Source of the DNA: DASQMT01 sp963827335
GTDB lineage: Bacteria; Actinomycetota; Thermoleophilia; Solirubrobacterales; Solirubrobacteraceae
Length of the DNA stretch: 64,000 nt
Direction of reading: 5' to 3'
NCBI GenBank assembly: GCA_963827335.1
Contig: CAWHAP010000018.1
Coordinates: forward strand, 124,001 to 188,000
The notes beneath the pieces were generated by a model. The model did no database searches, was not told the origin of the DNA, and saw only the letters and a list, made by a program, of their open reading frames with translations. Of the stretch, positions 18,482-26,555 are shown piece by piece (positions within the stretch are counted from its first letter, which is position 1; every line of letters starts with the position of its first letter). A program made the translations under genes and the position numbers.

Positions 18482-19837
18482 ATGCGGTTCCGATCCGTGC
18501 TCGCCGCCGGGGCGGTGGCGGCGCTCCTGGGCGCCGCGCCGGCGCGTGCCGTCGAGACCGGCGTCAACGAGACGCTCGGCCAGACGGTCTCGACCGTGGA
18601 GAAGGCGCCGCGCCTCGGCGCCGACTGGGTGCGGGTCTGGGCGCTCTGGCAGGACCTCGAGCCGGCGCCCGGGCAGTACACGGAGCACCTCGTCGCCGAC
18701 CTGCAGCACAAGGCCGCGGCGCTCGAGGCCCGCGGCATCAAGGTGCTCGTCGTCATCCACCGCGCGCCGGCCTGGGCGTCGGGCGGCCGCGGCGGGATCG
18801 CGCCGCCGACCGATCCCGCGACCTTCGCGCGCTTCATGCGCACGCTCGCCCAGCGCGTGCCCGCGGCCGACGCCTGGGAGCTCTGGAACGAGCCGGACGG
18901 GCCGGAGTTCTGGGCCGGCGCGCCCGATCCCGCGGGCTACGCCGCGCTGCTGCGGGCCGCCTATCCCGCGATCAAGTCGGTCGCGCCGGACGACGTCGTG
19001 GTCACGGGCGGCACGGTCGGCAACCACATCGACTTCGTCCGGGCGCTGTACGACCACGGCGCGGGCGGCTCGTTCGACGCCGTCGGCGTGCACACCGACA
19101 CGGCCTGCCTCGTCGACGGCCCGGGGAGCTACTACCGCGACGAGCAGGGCCGGATCGGTCGCTACACGTTCTCCTCCTACCGCGAGGTGCACGCGGTGAT
19201 GAGCGACCACGGCGACGGGGCCAAGCCGATCTGGATGACCGAGCTGGGCTGGAACACGCAGGCCACCGGGCCGCGTTCCTGCAACGTCGGCGCGTGGGAG
19301 GGCCAGAAGCCGCTCGGCGTCTCGCGGGCGCGGCAGGCGCGCTACCTGCGGGCCGCGTACCGCTGCCTGGCCACGGACCCGTTCGTCGGCCCGGCCTTCT
19401 GGTTCGGCATGCAGGACATCGAGGGCTCGCGGCATGCGGGCGGCTACGGGCTCTACCGCCGCAGCGGGCGCGGCAAGGCGTCGGCGAAGGCGTTCCGGCG
19501 GCTGCAGCGCGGGATCCCGCCGCGGCGCTGCGGCGGCGCGGTCGACCGCACGCCGCCCGTCATCAGCGTGCGCGAGCCCGCGGACGGCGCGCGCTTCTCC
19601 GGCAAGCTCTCCGTGCGCGTCCGCGCCTCCGACCGCGGCGGCACCGGGCTGCAGCGGATCTACCTCGCGGCGGACGGGCAGCACGTCCGCACCTGGGGCG
19701 GCACCGGCGGCTCGATCGACCCCTGGTGGGCCACCGAGAAGTGGCGGCCCGGCCCGCACACGCTGACCTTCCGCGTGCGCGACAACGCGCTGAACGAGAC
19801 GACGGTGAGCATCACGGTGGTCAAGATCCGGCGCTGA
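18482..19837 (+). CDS. Secreted clan-A glycoside hydrolase, copy 1
   Basis: A 451-aa exported enzyme: signal peptide (residues 1 to about 24, ending ARA), a (beta/alpha)8 barrel (about 25-345), and a C-terminal Ig-like domain (about 358-450, DRTPPVISVREPADGARFSG). The barrel has the clan GH-A acid/base glutamate in WELWNEP (Glu137) and the nucleophile in WMTELGW (Glu254), resembling GH39/GH5-type enzymes. It forms a tandem pair with the next gene. A TACCGT box ends 8 nt before the ATG and GAGGG lies just upstream. The polysaccharide substrate is not determinable. Confidence 0.82.
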   Translation: MRFRSVLAAGAVAALLGAAPARAVETGVNETLGQTVSTVEKAPRLGADWVRVWALWQDLEPAPGQYTEHLVADLQHKAAALEARGIKVLVVIHRAPAWASGGRGGIAPPTDPATFARFMRTLAQRVPAADAWELWNEPDGPEFWAGAPDPAGYAALLRAAYPAIKSVAPDDVVVTGGTVGNHIDFVRALYDHGAGGSFDAVGVHTDTACLVDGPGSYYRDEQGRIGRYTFSSYREVHAVMSDHGDGAKPIWMTELGWNTQATGPRSCNVGAWEGQKPLGVSRARQARYLRAAYRCLATDPFVGPAFWFGMQDIEGSRHAGGYGLYRRSGRGKASAKAFRRLQRGIPPRRCGGAVDRTPPVISVREPADGARFSGKLSVRVRASDRGGTGLQRIYLAADGQHVRTWGGTGGSIDPWWATEKWRPGPHTLTFRVRDNALNETTVSITVVKIRR

Positions 19838-19858
19838 ACCGTCGATCAAGAGGAGGAC

Positions 19859-21532
19859 ATGCGCAGCCGCCTCCTCCCCTTCCTGATCGCCGTCGCCGCC
19901 TCCCTCGCGCTGACCGCCGCTCCCGCCCACGCCGCCGAGACCGGCATCAACGAGACGCTCGGGCAGACCATCCCCAGCGCGCAGGCCGCGCCGGCGCTCG
20001 GCGCCGACTGGGTGCGCGTGTGGGCGCTGTGGAAGGACCTCGAGCAGCGGCCGGGCGTGTACACCGAGCACCTGCTCGTCGACCTCGAGACGCGCATCGC
20101 CGCGCTCAAGGCGCGCGGAGTGAAGGTCGTGCTGGTCGTGCACCGCGCGCCGGCGTGGGCGAGCGGCAAGTCCAGCCCGATCGCGCCGCCCGCCGATCCG
20201 GCGACGTTCGCGCGCTTCATGGGGATGATGGCCCAGCGCCTGCCCGCCGTCGACGCGTGGGAGCTGTGGAACGAGCAGGACGGCGCCGAGTTCTGGCTGG
20301 GTGGCCCCGATCCCGCCGGCTACGCGGCGCTGCTCAAGGCGACCTACCCGGCGATCAAGTCCGTCCAGCCGGGCGACACCGTCGTCACGGGCGGCACCGT
20401 CGGCAACGACATGGACTTCGTCGAGGCGCTCTACGCCCGCGGCGCCAAGGGCTCCTTCGACGCCGTCGGCGTGCACACGGACACCGCGTGCCTGGTCGAC
20501 GGACCCGACTTCAACTACCGCGACGAGCAGGGCCGCGTCGCGCGCTACGTGTTCAGCGGCTACCGCGAGGTCCACGCGGTGATGGCGCGCCACGGCGACG
20601 GCGACAAGCCGATCTGGATGACCGAGCTGGGCTGGAACACGCAGACGAGCGCCCCGAACTCCTGCCCCGTGGGTATGTGGGCCGGCAAGAAGCCGCTCGG
20701 CGTCACCGAGGCCCAGCAGGCCGAGTTCCTCGGCCAGGCCTACCGCTGCCTCGCCGCCGACCCGATCGTCGGGGTGGCGCTGTGGTTCGGCATGCAGGAC
20801 ATCCCGGGCTCGGCGCATGCGGGCGGCTTCGGCCTCTACCGCGCCGACGGCTCGGCCAAGCCCTCGGCCGCCGCGTTCCGCGCGCTGGACGGCGGCGTGG
20901 CGCCCCAGTCGTGCGGCGGCGTGATCGACACGGGCGGCCCCGACATCCAGGTCGCCCAGCCGCTCGACGGGCTGAAGTTCGTCGACATGTTCGACGTCAG
21001 GGCCAAGGCGGTCGACACCGCCGGCGGCGTCGGCATCCGCCGGCTCGAGTTCTACGCCGACGGCAAGTTCGTGCGCTCGTTCGGCAACGGCGTCGCCAGC
21101 ATCTCGCCGTGGTGGGACTCGCGCTACTGGAAGCGCGGCAAGCACACGCTGACGTTCAAGGCGGAGGACGAGGCCGGCAACAAGACGTCGAAGACGATCG
21201 CCGTCTACAAGGTCAAGCGGCTCCCGAAGGTCAGGACCTCCGCCGCGCTCGCGCTCGAGCAGCTCGACGCGCGCACCGTGAAGGTCACGGGCGGGGTCAC
21301 GCCGCGCACGGCGCACGCCGCGACCAAGCTGCGCGGCAAGGCCTTCGTGGTCTTCCAGAAGAAGTCCGGTCGCAAGTGGCGGACGGCCCACAAGCTCCGC
21401 ACCCGCGCCGGCCGCTCCGTGTCGATCACCAGGTCGCTCAAGCCGGGCTCCTGGCGCGTGTACCTGAACTACCCGGGCGTCAAGGGCTTCAAGAAATCCC
21501 GCTCCAAGCCGGTCCGCTTCAGCATCAGCTAG
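19859..21532 (+). CDS. Secreted clan-A glycoside hydrolase, copy 2
   Basis: A 557-aa paralogue of the preceding gene, nearly colinear through the barrel and Ig-like domain, with the same signal-peptide style (cleavage near AHA). The acid/base motif is WELWNEQ (Glu139; Pro of copy 1 replaced by Gln) and the nucleophile is in WMTELGW (Glu256). It carries an extra C-terminal domain of about 100 aa, basic and rich in Lys/Arg, that copy 1 lacks and that may bind polymer or cell wall. AGAGGAGGAC gives a strong ribosome-binding site 22 bp after copy 1. Tandem duplication followed by divergence is likely. Confidence 0.82.
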   Translation: MRSRLLPFLIAVAASLALTAAPAHAAETGINETLGQTIPSAQAAPALGADWVRVWALWKDLEQRPGVYTEHLLVDLETRIAALKARGVKVVLVVHRAPAWASGKSSPIAPPADPATFARFMGMMAQRLPAVDAWELWNEQDGAEFWLGGPDPAGYAALLKATYPAIKSVQPGDTVVTGGTVGNDMDFVEALYARGAKGSFDAVGVHTDTACLVDGPDFNYRDEQGRVARYVFSGYREVHAVMARHGDGDKPIWMTELGWNTQTSAPNSCPVGMWAGKKPLGVTEAQQAEFLGQAYRCLAADPIVGVALWFGMQDIPGSAHAGGFGLYRADGSAKPSAAAFRALDGGVAPQSCGGVIDTGGPDIQVAQPLDGLKFVDMFDVRAKAVDTAGGVGIRRLEFYADGKFVRSFGNGVASISPWWDSRYWKRGKHTLTFKAEDEAGNKTSKTIAVYKVKRLPKVRTSAALALEQLDARTVKVTGGVTPRTAHAATKLRGKAFVVFQKKSGRKWRTAHKLRTRAGRSVSITRSLKPGSWRVYLNYPGVKGFKKSRSKPVRFSIS

Positions 21533-21583
21533 ATGACTGATTCCACGACTCGCGCCCACGGCCTCGCGGAATCAATCATCTAG
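21529..21583. terminator. Bidirectional terminator hairpin
   Basis: Arms CTAGATGACTGATTCC (21529-21544) and its near-complement (21568-21583) form a 16-bp stem with one mismatch around a 23-nt loop. The structure spans the stop codons of the converging glycosidase and propeller-protein genes. It is conspicuously AT-rich for this genome. Confidence 0.75.
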
Positions 21584-22810
21584 GAACGGCGGGCAGCCGC
21601 GCCGGTTCGCCGGCCGCGGCCGCGTGACCCCGCGCCCCGCCTTCAGCCACTGGAGGCGGGCGACGGACGGCGTGCCGGTCGTCGGCCACGCCACGACGCC
21701 GCGGCCGCGCGCGTCGACCGCCAGGCTGATCGGGCCGGGCCGCGCCGACCGCTTGCGGGTCCGGACGACCGAGACCGCGCGCGTGAACCAGCGGTGCCGG
21801 CGCGAGCGCGCGTAGGCGATGCACGTCATCCGGCCGCTGTCGGTCGTGCCCACGATCGCCGCATGCAGCCGGCCGCGCGCGTCCTGCACGAGATCGGTGG
21901 ACGCGGTGCGCGCGTTGACCTCGCTGAGGAGGCCGCGCGGGCGCGCCCAGCGCGTGCCGCGCAGCCGGCGGATCACCTGGGGCGACGCGCCGTAGGCCTG
22001 CTCGAGCGGCCCGACCCCGTACATCACGTAGGTCCCGCGCGGGCCCGACGCCCCGCGGGGCTCCTGCGAGGTGGCGGTCACGCGCCGCGCCGGCCAGGGC
22101 GTCCACGCTGCGGCGGCGAACGGGTCGGCGCCGGTGAGGACGCGGAAGGCGAACCCGGCCGACGGGGCGGCGAGGAAGGCCAGCGTCGCGCCGTTGCGCA
22201 TCCGCACGAGGCCACCGGGGCGGTCGAAGCCCGTGGTGGCGCCCGCCGGGTCGGTGGCGAGGTTCAGCGTGGCGGCCACCGGCGGTCCGGCGACCGGCGC
22301 GCGCTGGAAGAGGTTGACGTCCGAGTCGGCGGCGAGCAGGTCGACCGCGGCGCCGTCCGGGGTGAGGCTCGCCGCGTCGAACGCGCCGATGCCGGCGCCG
22401 ATCTGCGCCGGGCCGGACCAGGTCACGCCGTCGGGTGACGTGAAGGCCCAGACCGACCCGTCGGGCTCGGCGTCCACGTCGCTGCGGCCGGCGAGGACGA
22501 TCAGCAGCCCGTCCTGGGGCCGGCGCAGGATCGCGGGCCGGCCGGTCCGCGCGTCGAGCGAGAAGCGCGCGCCCGCCGCGCAGGTGCGCGCGCCGCGCGG
22601 CAGCGCGCAGTAGCCCATGACGTCCTCGGCGATGCCCCAGACGACGTGGGCGGTGCCGGCGGGGTCCATCGCGACGCTCGGGCTGGTCCCGTCACCGGGA
22701 CCGAGGTCGACCGGGGCGCGGTCGAACGCGGCGCTCGCAGGAGCGGCTGCGATCAGCGCTGCCAGCACCCCCGCGACCGTCGCCCAGCACCTGCGCACGC
22801 GGCGCACCAT
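21572..22810 (-). CDS. Secreted sialidase/propeller-like protein
   Basis: A 412-aa exported protein with a signal peptide (residues 1 to about 28, ASA cleavage). The mature part has repeated short motifs such as PSVAMDPAGTAHVVW, DARGRLHAAIVG and LAVDARGRGVVAWP, which resemble blades of a BNR/sialidase-type beta-propeller. No catalytic set can be identified, so it may be a binding protein. Its ATG is only 11 bp from the divergent AAC(3)-like ATG, so the promoters must overlap the neighbouring coding sequence. It converges on the glycosidase pair through a shared hairpin. Confidence 0.6.
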   Translation of the reverse strand: MVRRVRRCWATVAGVLAALIAAAPASAAFDRAPVDLGPGDGTSPSVAMDPAGTAHVVWGIAEDVMGYCALPRGARTCAAGARFSLDARTGRPAILRRPQDGLLIVLAGRSDVDAEPDGSVWAFTSPDGVTWSGPAQIGAGIGAFDAASLTPDGAAVDLLAADSDVNLFQRAPVAGPPVAATLNLATDPAGATTGFDRPGGLVRMRNGATLAFLAAPSAGFAFRVLTGADPFAAAAWTPWPARRVTATSQEPRGASGPRGTYVMYGVGPLEQAYGASPQVIRRLRGTRWARPRGLLSEVNARTASTDLVQDARGRLHAAIVGTTDSGRMTCIAYARSRRHRWFTRAVSVVRTRKRSARPGPISLAVDARGRGVVAWPTTGTPSVARLQWLKAGRGVTRPRPANRRGCPPFLDD

Positions 22811-22821
22811 ACTCCTCGCCG

Positions 22822-23763
22822 ATGAGCGAGGACACGCAGCCGGGCCGCCCGCCGGCGAGCGGCGAGGAGCGGAGCATCGCGGCGCAGCCGGGCCGCCCGC
22901 CGGCGAGCGGCGAGGAGCGGAGCATCGCGGCGCAGCCGGGCCGCCCGCCGGCGAGCGGCGAGGAGCGGAGCATCGCGGCGACGCGTGCGCCCGTGACGCG
23001 CGCGCGGATCGCGGACGACCTGCGCGCCCTCGGCGTCCGGCCGGGCAGCGTGACGCTCGTGCACAGCTCGGTCTCCGCGCTCGGCTGGGTGTGCGGCGGC
23101 GCGCAGGCGGTCGTCGAGGCGCTCCGCGACGCGCTCGGGCCCGACGGGACGCTCGTGGTCCCCACGCACACCGGCGGGAACTCGGACCCCGCGGACTGGC
23201 AGCACCCGCCCGTCCCGGAGGCGTGGTGGCCCGTGATCCGCGCCGAGATGCCGGCGTTCGACCCGGCGCTCACGCCCGTCCGCGGGCTCGGCGCGGTGGT
23301 GGAGCTGGTCCGCGCGCTGCCCGGCGCGCTGCGCAGCGCGCACCCGCAGGTCTCCTTCGCGGCGATCGGGCCGCAGGCCGCGCCGGTGACCGAGGACCAC
23401 GCGCTGGACTCCGGCTTCGGAGAGCGCTCCCCGCTCGGCCGGATCCACGAGCTCGACGGCGACGTGCTCCTGCTCGGCGCCGGCCACGGCACGAACTCCT
23501 CGCTGCATCTGGCCGAGTACCGCGTGCCGGTGCCGCAGCGGGAGACCAGCAGCGCGGCGGTCACCGGCCCGGACGGGAGGCGCTGGGTCACGTGGGAGGA
23601 CGTCGTGGCGGACGAGAGCGACTTCGAGGAGCTGGGCGCGGCCTTCGACGCGACCGGGTCCGTGTCGACCGGGCCGGTGGGGGAGGGTGAGGCGCGGTTG
23701 ATGCGCCAGCGCGAGCTGGTGGACTTCGCCGTGGCGTGGATGACGGAGCATCGGGCGCCCTGA
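22822..23763 (+). CDS. AAC(3)-family N-acetyltransferase
   Basis: A 313-aa protein of the aminoglycoside 3-N-acetyltransferase (antibiotic_NAT) family, which uses acetyl-CoA. Family segments are LVHSSVSALGWVCGG, VVPTHTGGNSDP, the histidine-bearing RSAHPQVSFAAIG, GERSPLGRIHELDG and LLLGAGHGTNSSLHLAEYR. Chromosomal members often act on unknown amines, so resistance is not implied. The first 53 residues are mostly a threefold exact repeat of QPGRPPASGEERSIAA, absent from typical members; a GTG at 22993 would start the conventional domain (VTRARIADDLRAL). No good ribosome-binding site precedes 22822. Confidence 0.82.
   Translation: MSEDTQPGRPPASGEERSIAAQPGRPPASGEERSIAAQPGRPPASGEERSIAATRAPVTRARIADDLRALGVRPGSVTLVHSSVSALGWVCGGAQAVVEALRDALGPDGTLVVPTHTGGNSDPADWQHPPVPEAWWPVIRAEMPAFDPALTPVRGLGAVVELVRALPGALRSAHPQVSFAAIGPQAAPVTEDHALDSGFGERSPLGRIHELDGDVLLLGAGHGTNSSLHLAEYRVPVPQRETSSAAVTGPDGRRWVTWEDVVADESDFEELGAAFDATGSVSTGPVGEGEARLMRQRELVDFAVAWMTEHRAP
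22837..22980 (+). repeat. 48-bp minisatellite, three exact copies
   Basis: Three contiguous identical 48-bp units (22837-22884, 22885-22932, 22933-22980) keep the reading frame and each encodes the 16-aa unit QPGRPPASGEERSIAA. Exact identity points to recent slippage or recombination. Each unit contains GAGGAGCGGAG, a Shine-Dalgarno-like stretch. Confidence 0.95.
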
Positions 23764-23856
23764 GCTCCTGCCGCGGCGGCTGCGGGCGTGATGGCGGGCG
23801 CTCCGCGCACGTCAACGGCGGACATCGAGGGGAGGGTCCGGTGGGCAGGCGCTCCC

Positions 23857-23996
23857 GTGGAACCGCTTCCACGGAGCGATTGTCGCCCTGGGTGTCATAT
23901 GGACCCCCAAGCCGACAATCATCCGAGTGGAACCGCTTCCACGGAGCGATTGTCACGTTGTGCCCAATTATTGGGGTCGAGGCGACAATCGCTCGC
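23857..23996. repeat. Two tandem 70-bp hairpin units
   Basis: Unit 1 (23857-23926) and unit 2 (23927-23996) share an identical 28-bp head (23857-23884; 23927-23954). It starts with the small palindrome GTGGAA-CCGC-TTCCAC and ends with the arm GATTGTC. Each unit closes with CGACAATC (23913-23920; 23983-23990). The sequence between the arms differs but is self-complementary in both: imperfect CCTGGGTGTC/GACCCCCAAG in unit 1, perfect CCCAAT-T-ATTGGG in unit 2. The gene-free stretch 23764-24165 holds this and the next repeat, and no supported gene. Confidence 0.85.
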
Positions 23997-24002
23997 CACC
24001 AC

Positions 24003-24149
24003 CCCCGGAACCCTTCCCCTCAATGCCGGTGTTGACGTTCGCCCCGCGCCCGCCATCACGCGAACGGAGATCGCACGGGAGCGCCACGCAACCCCGGAAC
24101 CCTTCCCCTCAATGCCGCCGTCGACGTTCGCCCCGAGCCCGCCATCACG
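24003..24149. repeat. Imperfect direct repeat, 89-bp period
   Basis: Segments 24003-24060 and 24092-24149 match over about 58 bp with a few substitutions, with 31 bp of unrelated sequence between. Position 24017-24041 matches the reverse complement of the DUF559 gene (10238-10262) at 23 of 25 bases, and 24024-24044 is identical to 48698-48718. This looks like decayed antisense DUF559-derived sequence or a dispersed intergenic repeat. Confidence 0.75.
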
Positions 24150-24165
24150 CCGCGGCAGACCGTCG

Positions 24166-24786
24166 TCAGCGCCCAGCCTCCTCGCCCCGCACGACCTCGC
24201 CGTCGCCGTTCACCCGCGCGGGCACCGGCTCGTCGGTGATCGTGACCGCGAACTCCCCGCGGGTGCGGTCGCCGGCGAGCTCGACGTCGCCCTCCAGCGC
24301 GGGCGCGAGCCGCCAGGCGATCGTGTAGCGGCCCGGCTTGACCGCCGTCAGCCGCCACTCCACCGTGCGCGACTGCCCGCGTCCCACCGGGCCGACCGCC
24401 CAGGTGTTGGCGTAGGCGGAGTCGCCGCCGGCGGGGCCCTCGTCGACGATCCACACGGGCCGGTCGCCGGCCGCGAGCGTCGGGTCGGCGTCGCGCTGCC
24501 CGAACGCCACGGGCGCGTCGCCGTCCGCGGCCGGCGCGGTCTCGACCGTCACGGCCAGGTCGGGCACCGCGCGGTCGCCGCGGTTCGCGACCTCCAGCCG
24601 CAGCGTCGCGGCCTCGCTGATCCGCTGCTCGGCGGGGAACGACGCGCGCGTCACCTCGAGGTCGAAGCGCCCCGACGGCGCGCCGGCGTCCTGGCGCTCA
24701 CCGCCGCATCCCGCGGCCGCGAGCGCCCCGGCGACGAGCACGGCGGCGGCGCGTGGGCGCGAGCTCCCCATCCCGGCGGCGACCAT
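24166..24786 (-). CDS. Putative lipoprotein with CARDB/Ig-like domain
   Basis: The product is a lipoprotein: a hydrophobic leader ends in AAAGC, with the lipid-attachment cysteine 22 residues after the second of two candidate ATGs (24771; the upstream one is 24786). The mature part resembles a beta-sandwich such as CARDB or DUF11-like domains (LRLEVANRGDRAVPDLAVTV, then GRYTIAWRLAPALEGDVEL), suggesting an adhesive or scaffold role at the outer face of the membrane. The longer frame upstream is discarded because it crosses the mce promoter. It is divergent from the Mce operon. Function is unknown. Confidence 0.65.
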   Translation of the reverse strand: MVAAGMGSSRPRAAAVLVAGALAAAGCGGERQDAGAPSGRFDLEVTRASFPAEQRISEAATLRLEVANRGDRAVPDLAVTVETAPAADGDAPVAFGQRDADPTLAAGDRPVWIVDEGPAGGDSAYANTWAVGPVGRGQSRTVEWRLTAVKPGRYTIAWRLAPALEGDVELAGDRTRGEFAVTITDEPVPARVNGDGEVVRGEEAGR

Positions 24787-24877
24787 ACCAGCGGGAACGC
24801 GCCCCGGCGGCGGATCTGGCGGGCGGGGGGATCGGCCATCCGTCGAGCCGGGCGCAAGATCGGGCGACGGTTCCCGT

Positions 24878-24906
24878 TTGCGGCTGTAGAAACCCGTCCG
24901 TAGTCT
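24878..24906 (+). promoter_or_regulatory. Putative Mce operon promoter
   Basis: TTGCGG (24878-24883) and TAGTCT (24901-24906) are separated by exactly 17 bp, upstream of the first YrbE-type permease. Transcription would begin near 24913. GAGGGGAG at 24941-24948 then serves the TTG at 24953. This is the only good promoter found before the 15-kb gene train. Confidence 0.55.
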
Positions 24907-24952
24907 TCGAGGAGGGACGCGCCGGCGATCGGTGCTTTGCGAGGGGAGCGAA

Positions 24953-25759
24953 TTGGTACGAGGCGTCGCCGATAGGGCATTCCTACCGGCAAAGGGCCTG
25001 CTGGAGGAAGTGGGCGACATGATGATCCTCACCGGGAAGACCATCGTGTCGGCCATCCGCCCGCCGTACCCCTACGGCGGCGAGTTCGTGTCCCAGTTCC
25101 TCTTCGCCCTCAAGCTGTGCTGGTTCCCGCTCGTCGTCTCCACGGTGGCCTTCGGCTACGCGGCGCCGGGGCTCCAGGCGGCCAACTTCCTCGTGCTGTT
25201 CGGCGCGCTGGACCGCCTCGGCGGCTTCTTCGTCCTGGCCTCGATCCGCGAGTTCGCGCCGTTCGTGACGGCGATCGTGCTGGCCGGCGTGGCCGGCACG
25301 GCGATCACCGCGGACCTCGGCGCCCGCAAGATCCGCGAGGAGCTCGACGCGCTGCAGGTGCTCGGCGTCGACCCGGTGAAGAACCTCGTCGTCCCGCGCT
25401 TCCTCGCGCTGATGCTCGTGACGGGCCTGTTCGACATCTACGCGATCCTCTTCGGCGTCTTCGGCGGCATCGTCACGACGCTCGTCTACGACCAGCCGCT
25501 CGGCCCCTTCCGCGCCACCTTCCTCACGAACGCGTCCGTCGTGGACCTGTGGGGCTCGGTGCTCAAGTGCACGATGTTCGGCGCCATCATCGCCATCGTC
25601 TGCTGCTACAAGGGCATGACGGCCACGGGCGGCGCCGCGGGGGTCGGCCGCGCCGTCAACCAGGCGGTCGTGATCGCGATCCTCGGCGTGTTCTCGTTCA
25701 ACTACGTCTTCACGCAGACGCTCCTGGCCACCCATCCCGAGATCCTGAACCTGAAGTGA
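24953..25759 (+). CDS. MlaE/YrbE-type permease A of Mce transporter
   Basis: The first gene of the Mce lipid-import operon encodes an MlaE/YrbE family integral membrane permease of about 268 aa with five to six helices. Family motifs are ADLGARKIREELDALQVLGVDPVKNLVVPR in the cytoplasmic coupling loop and CCYKGMTATGGAAGVGRAVNQAVV near the C-terminus. GAGGGGAG precedes the TTG at 24953 by four bases, which makes it the best start; GTG at 24932 and ATG at 25019 are alternatives. The stop overlaps the next start as GTGA. Two such permeases form the membrane core of Mce systems. Confidence 0.88.
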   Translation: MVRGVADRAFLPAKGLLEEVGDMMILTGKTIVSAIRPPYPYGGEFVSQFLFALKLCWFPLVVSTVAFGYAAPGLQAANFLVLFGALDRLGGFFVLASIREFAPFVTAIVLAGVAGTAITADLGARKIREELDALQVLGVDPVKNLVVPRFLALMLVTGLFDIYAILFGVFGGIVTTLVYDQPLGPFRATFLTNASVVDLWGSVLKCTMFGAIIAIVCCYKGMTATGGAAGVGRAVNQAVVIAILGVFSFNYVFTQTLLATHPEILNLK

Positions 25760-26553
25760 GCGGCTGGCTGGCCATCCCGAAGGAGTGGGTCGCCTCCTTC
25801 GGCGACATCGTGAAGTTCTGCGCGCGCGTCGTCGGCGAGGTCTTCAGCCTGAAGGTGCTGCGGTTCTTCGGCGAGGCGCTGCGCCAGGCCGGCCTGCTGA
25901 TCCTCTCCTCGACGCTCGTGATCTGGGGTCTGATCTTCATCATCGGCCTGCAGTGCGGGATCGAGGGCGCCTACTTCAACCGCGCCGTCGGCTCGCCGGC
26001 CTACGCGGGCGTGTTCGCCGCGTGGTGCGACCTGCGCGAGCTGGTGCCGTACGCGTTCGGCTACATGATGGCCGCGAAGGTCGGCACCGGCATCGTGGCC
26101 GAGCTGGGCTCGATGCGGATCTCCGACGAGATCGACGCGCTCGAGGTCATGGGCATCTCCTCGATGACGTTCCTGTGCGCCACGCGCCTGGTCGCCGCCT
26201 GGCTCGTGCTGCCGTTCATGTACCTCGCGGGGATCGGAGCGGGCTTCTTCGCCTCCTACCTGGCCGTGGTCCAGCAGATCGGGGAGGTGTCGTCGGGCGG
26301 GTTCTTCCTGATCTTCTGGATGTTCCAGAACCCGCCGGACCTGCTGTACAGCGTGATCAAGGCGATGGCCATGGCCACCGTGATCGTGCTCGTCGGGTGC
26401 TACTACGGCTACAACGCCTCGGGCGGGCCCGTCGGCGTCGGCACGGCGACGGCGAAGTCGATGGTGCTGAACATCGTGCTCGTGCACCTGATCGGCATGC
26501 TGGGCACCCAGATCTTCTGGGGTGCGAACCCGCGAGCCCCCATCGGAGGCTGA
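25756..26553 (+). CDS. MlaE/YrbE-type permease B of Mce transporter
   Basis: A 265-aa second MlaE/YrbE permease, with GTG start overlapping the preceding stop. The coupling-loop motif AELGSMRISDEIDALEVMGI and the late GCYYGYNASGGPVGVGTATAKSMV are diagnostic. About five hydrophobic helices are visible. Together with the first permease it should form the heterodimeric channel energised by the ATPase encoded next. The pairing of two different permeases is the actinobacterial arrangement. Confidence 0.9.
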   Translation: MSGWLAIPKEWVASFGDIVKFCARVVGEVFSLKVLRFFGEALRQAGLLILSSTLVIWGLIFIIGLQCGIEGAYFNRAVGSPAYAGVFAAWCDLRELVPYAFGYMMAAKVGTGIVAELGSMRISDEIDALEVMGISSMTFLCATRLVAAWLVLPFMYLAGIGAGFFASYLAVVQQIGEVSSGGFFLIFWMFQNPPDLLYSVIKAMAMATVIVLVGCYYGYNASGGPVGVGTATAKSMVLNIVLVHLIGMLGTQIFWGANPRAPIGG

Positions 26554-26555
26554 CC

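Noticed and set aside
22822..23763. Calling the AAC(3)-family gene an antibiotic-resistance determinant
   Set aside because: Chromosomal members often have unrelated substrates and there is no mobile context here.
23857..24149. Possible CRISPR array
   Set aside because: Only two units, with spacers that are themselves palindromic and no cas genes nearby.
23764..24165. Open frames across the repeat field
   Set aside because: They are composed of the repeats themselves, have no ribosome-binding site and no domain; the region is treated as non-coding.
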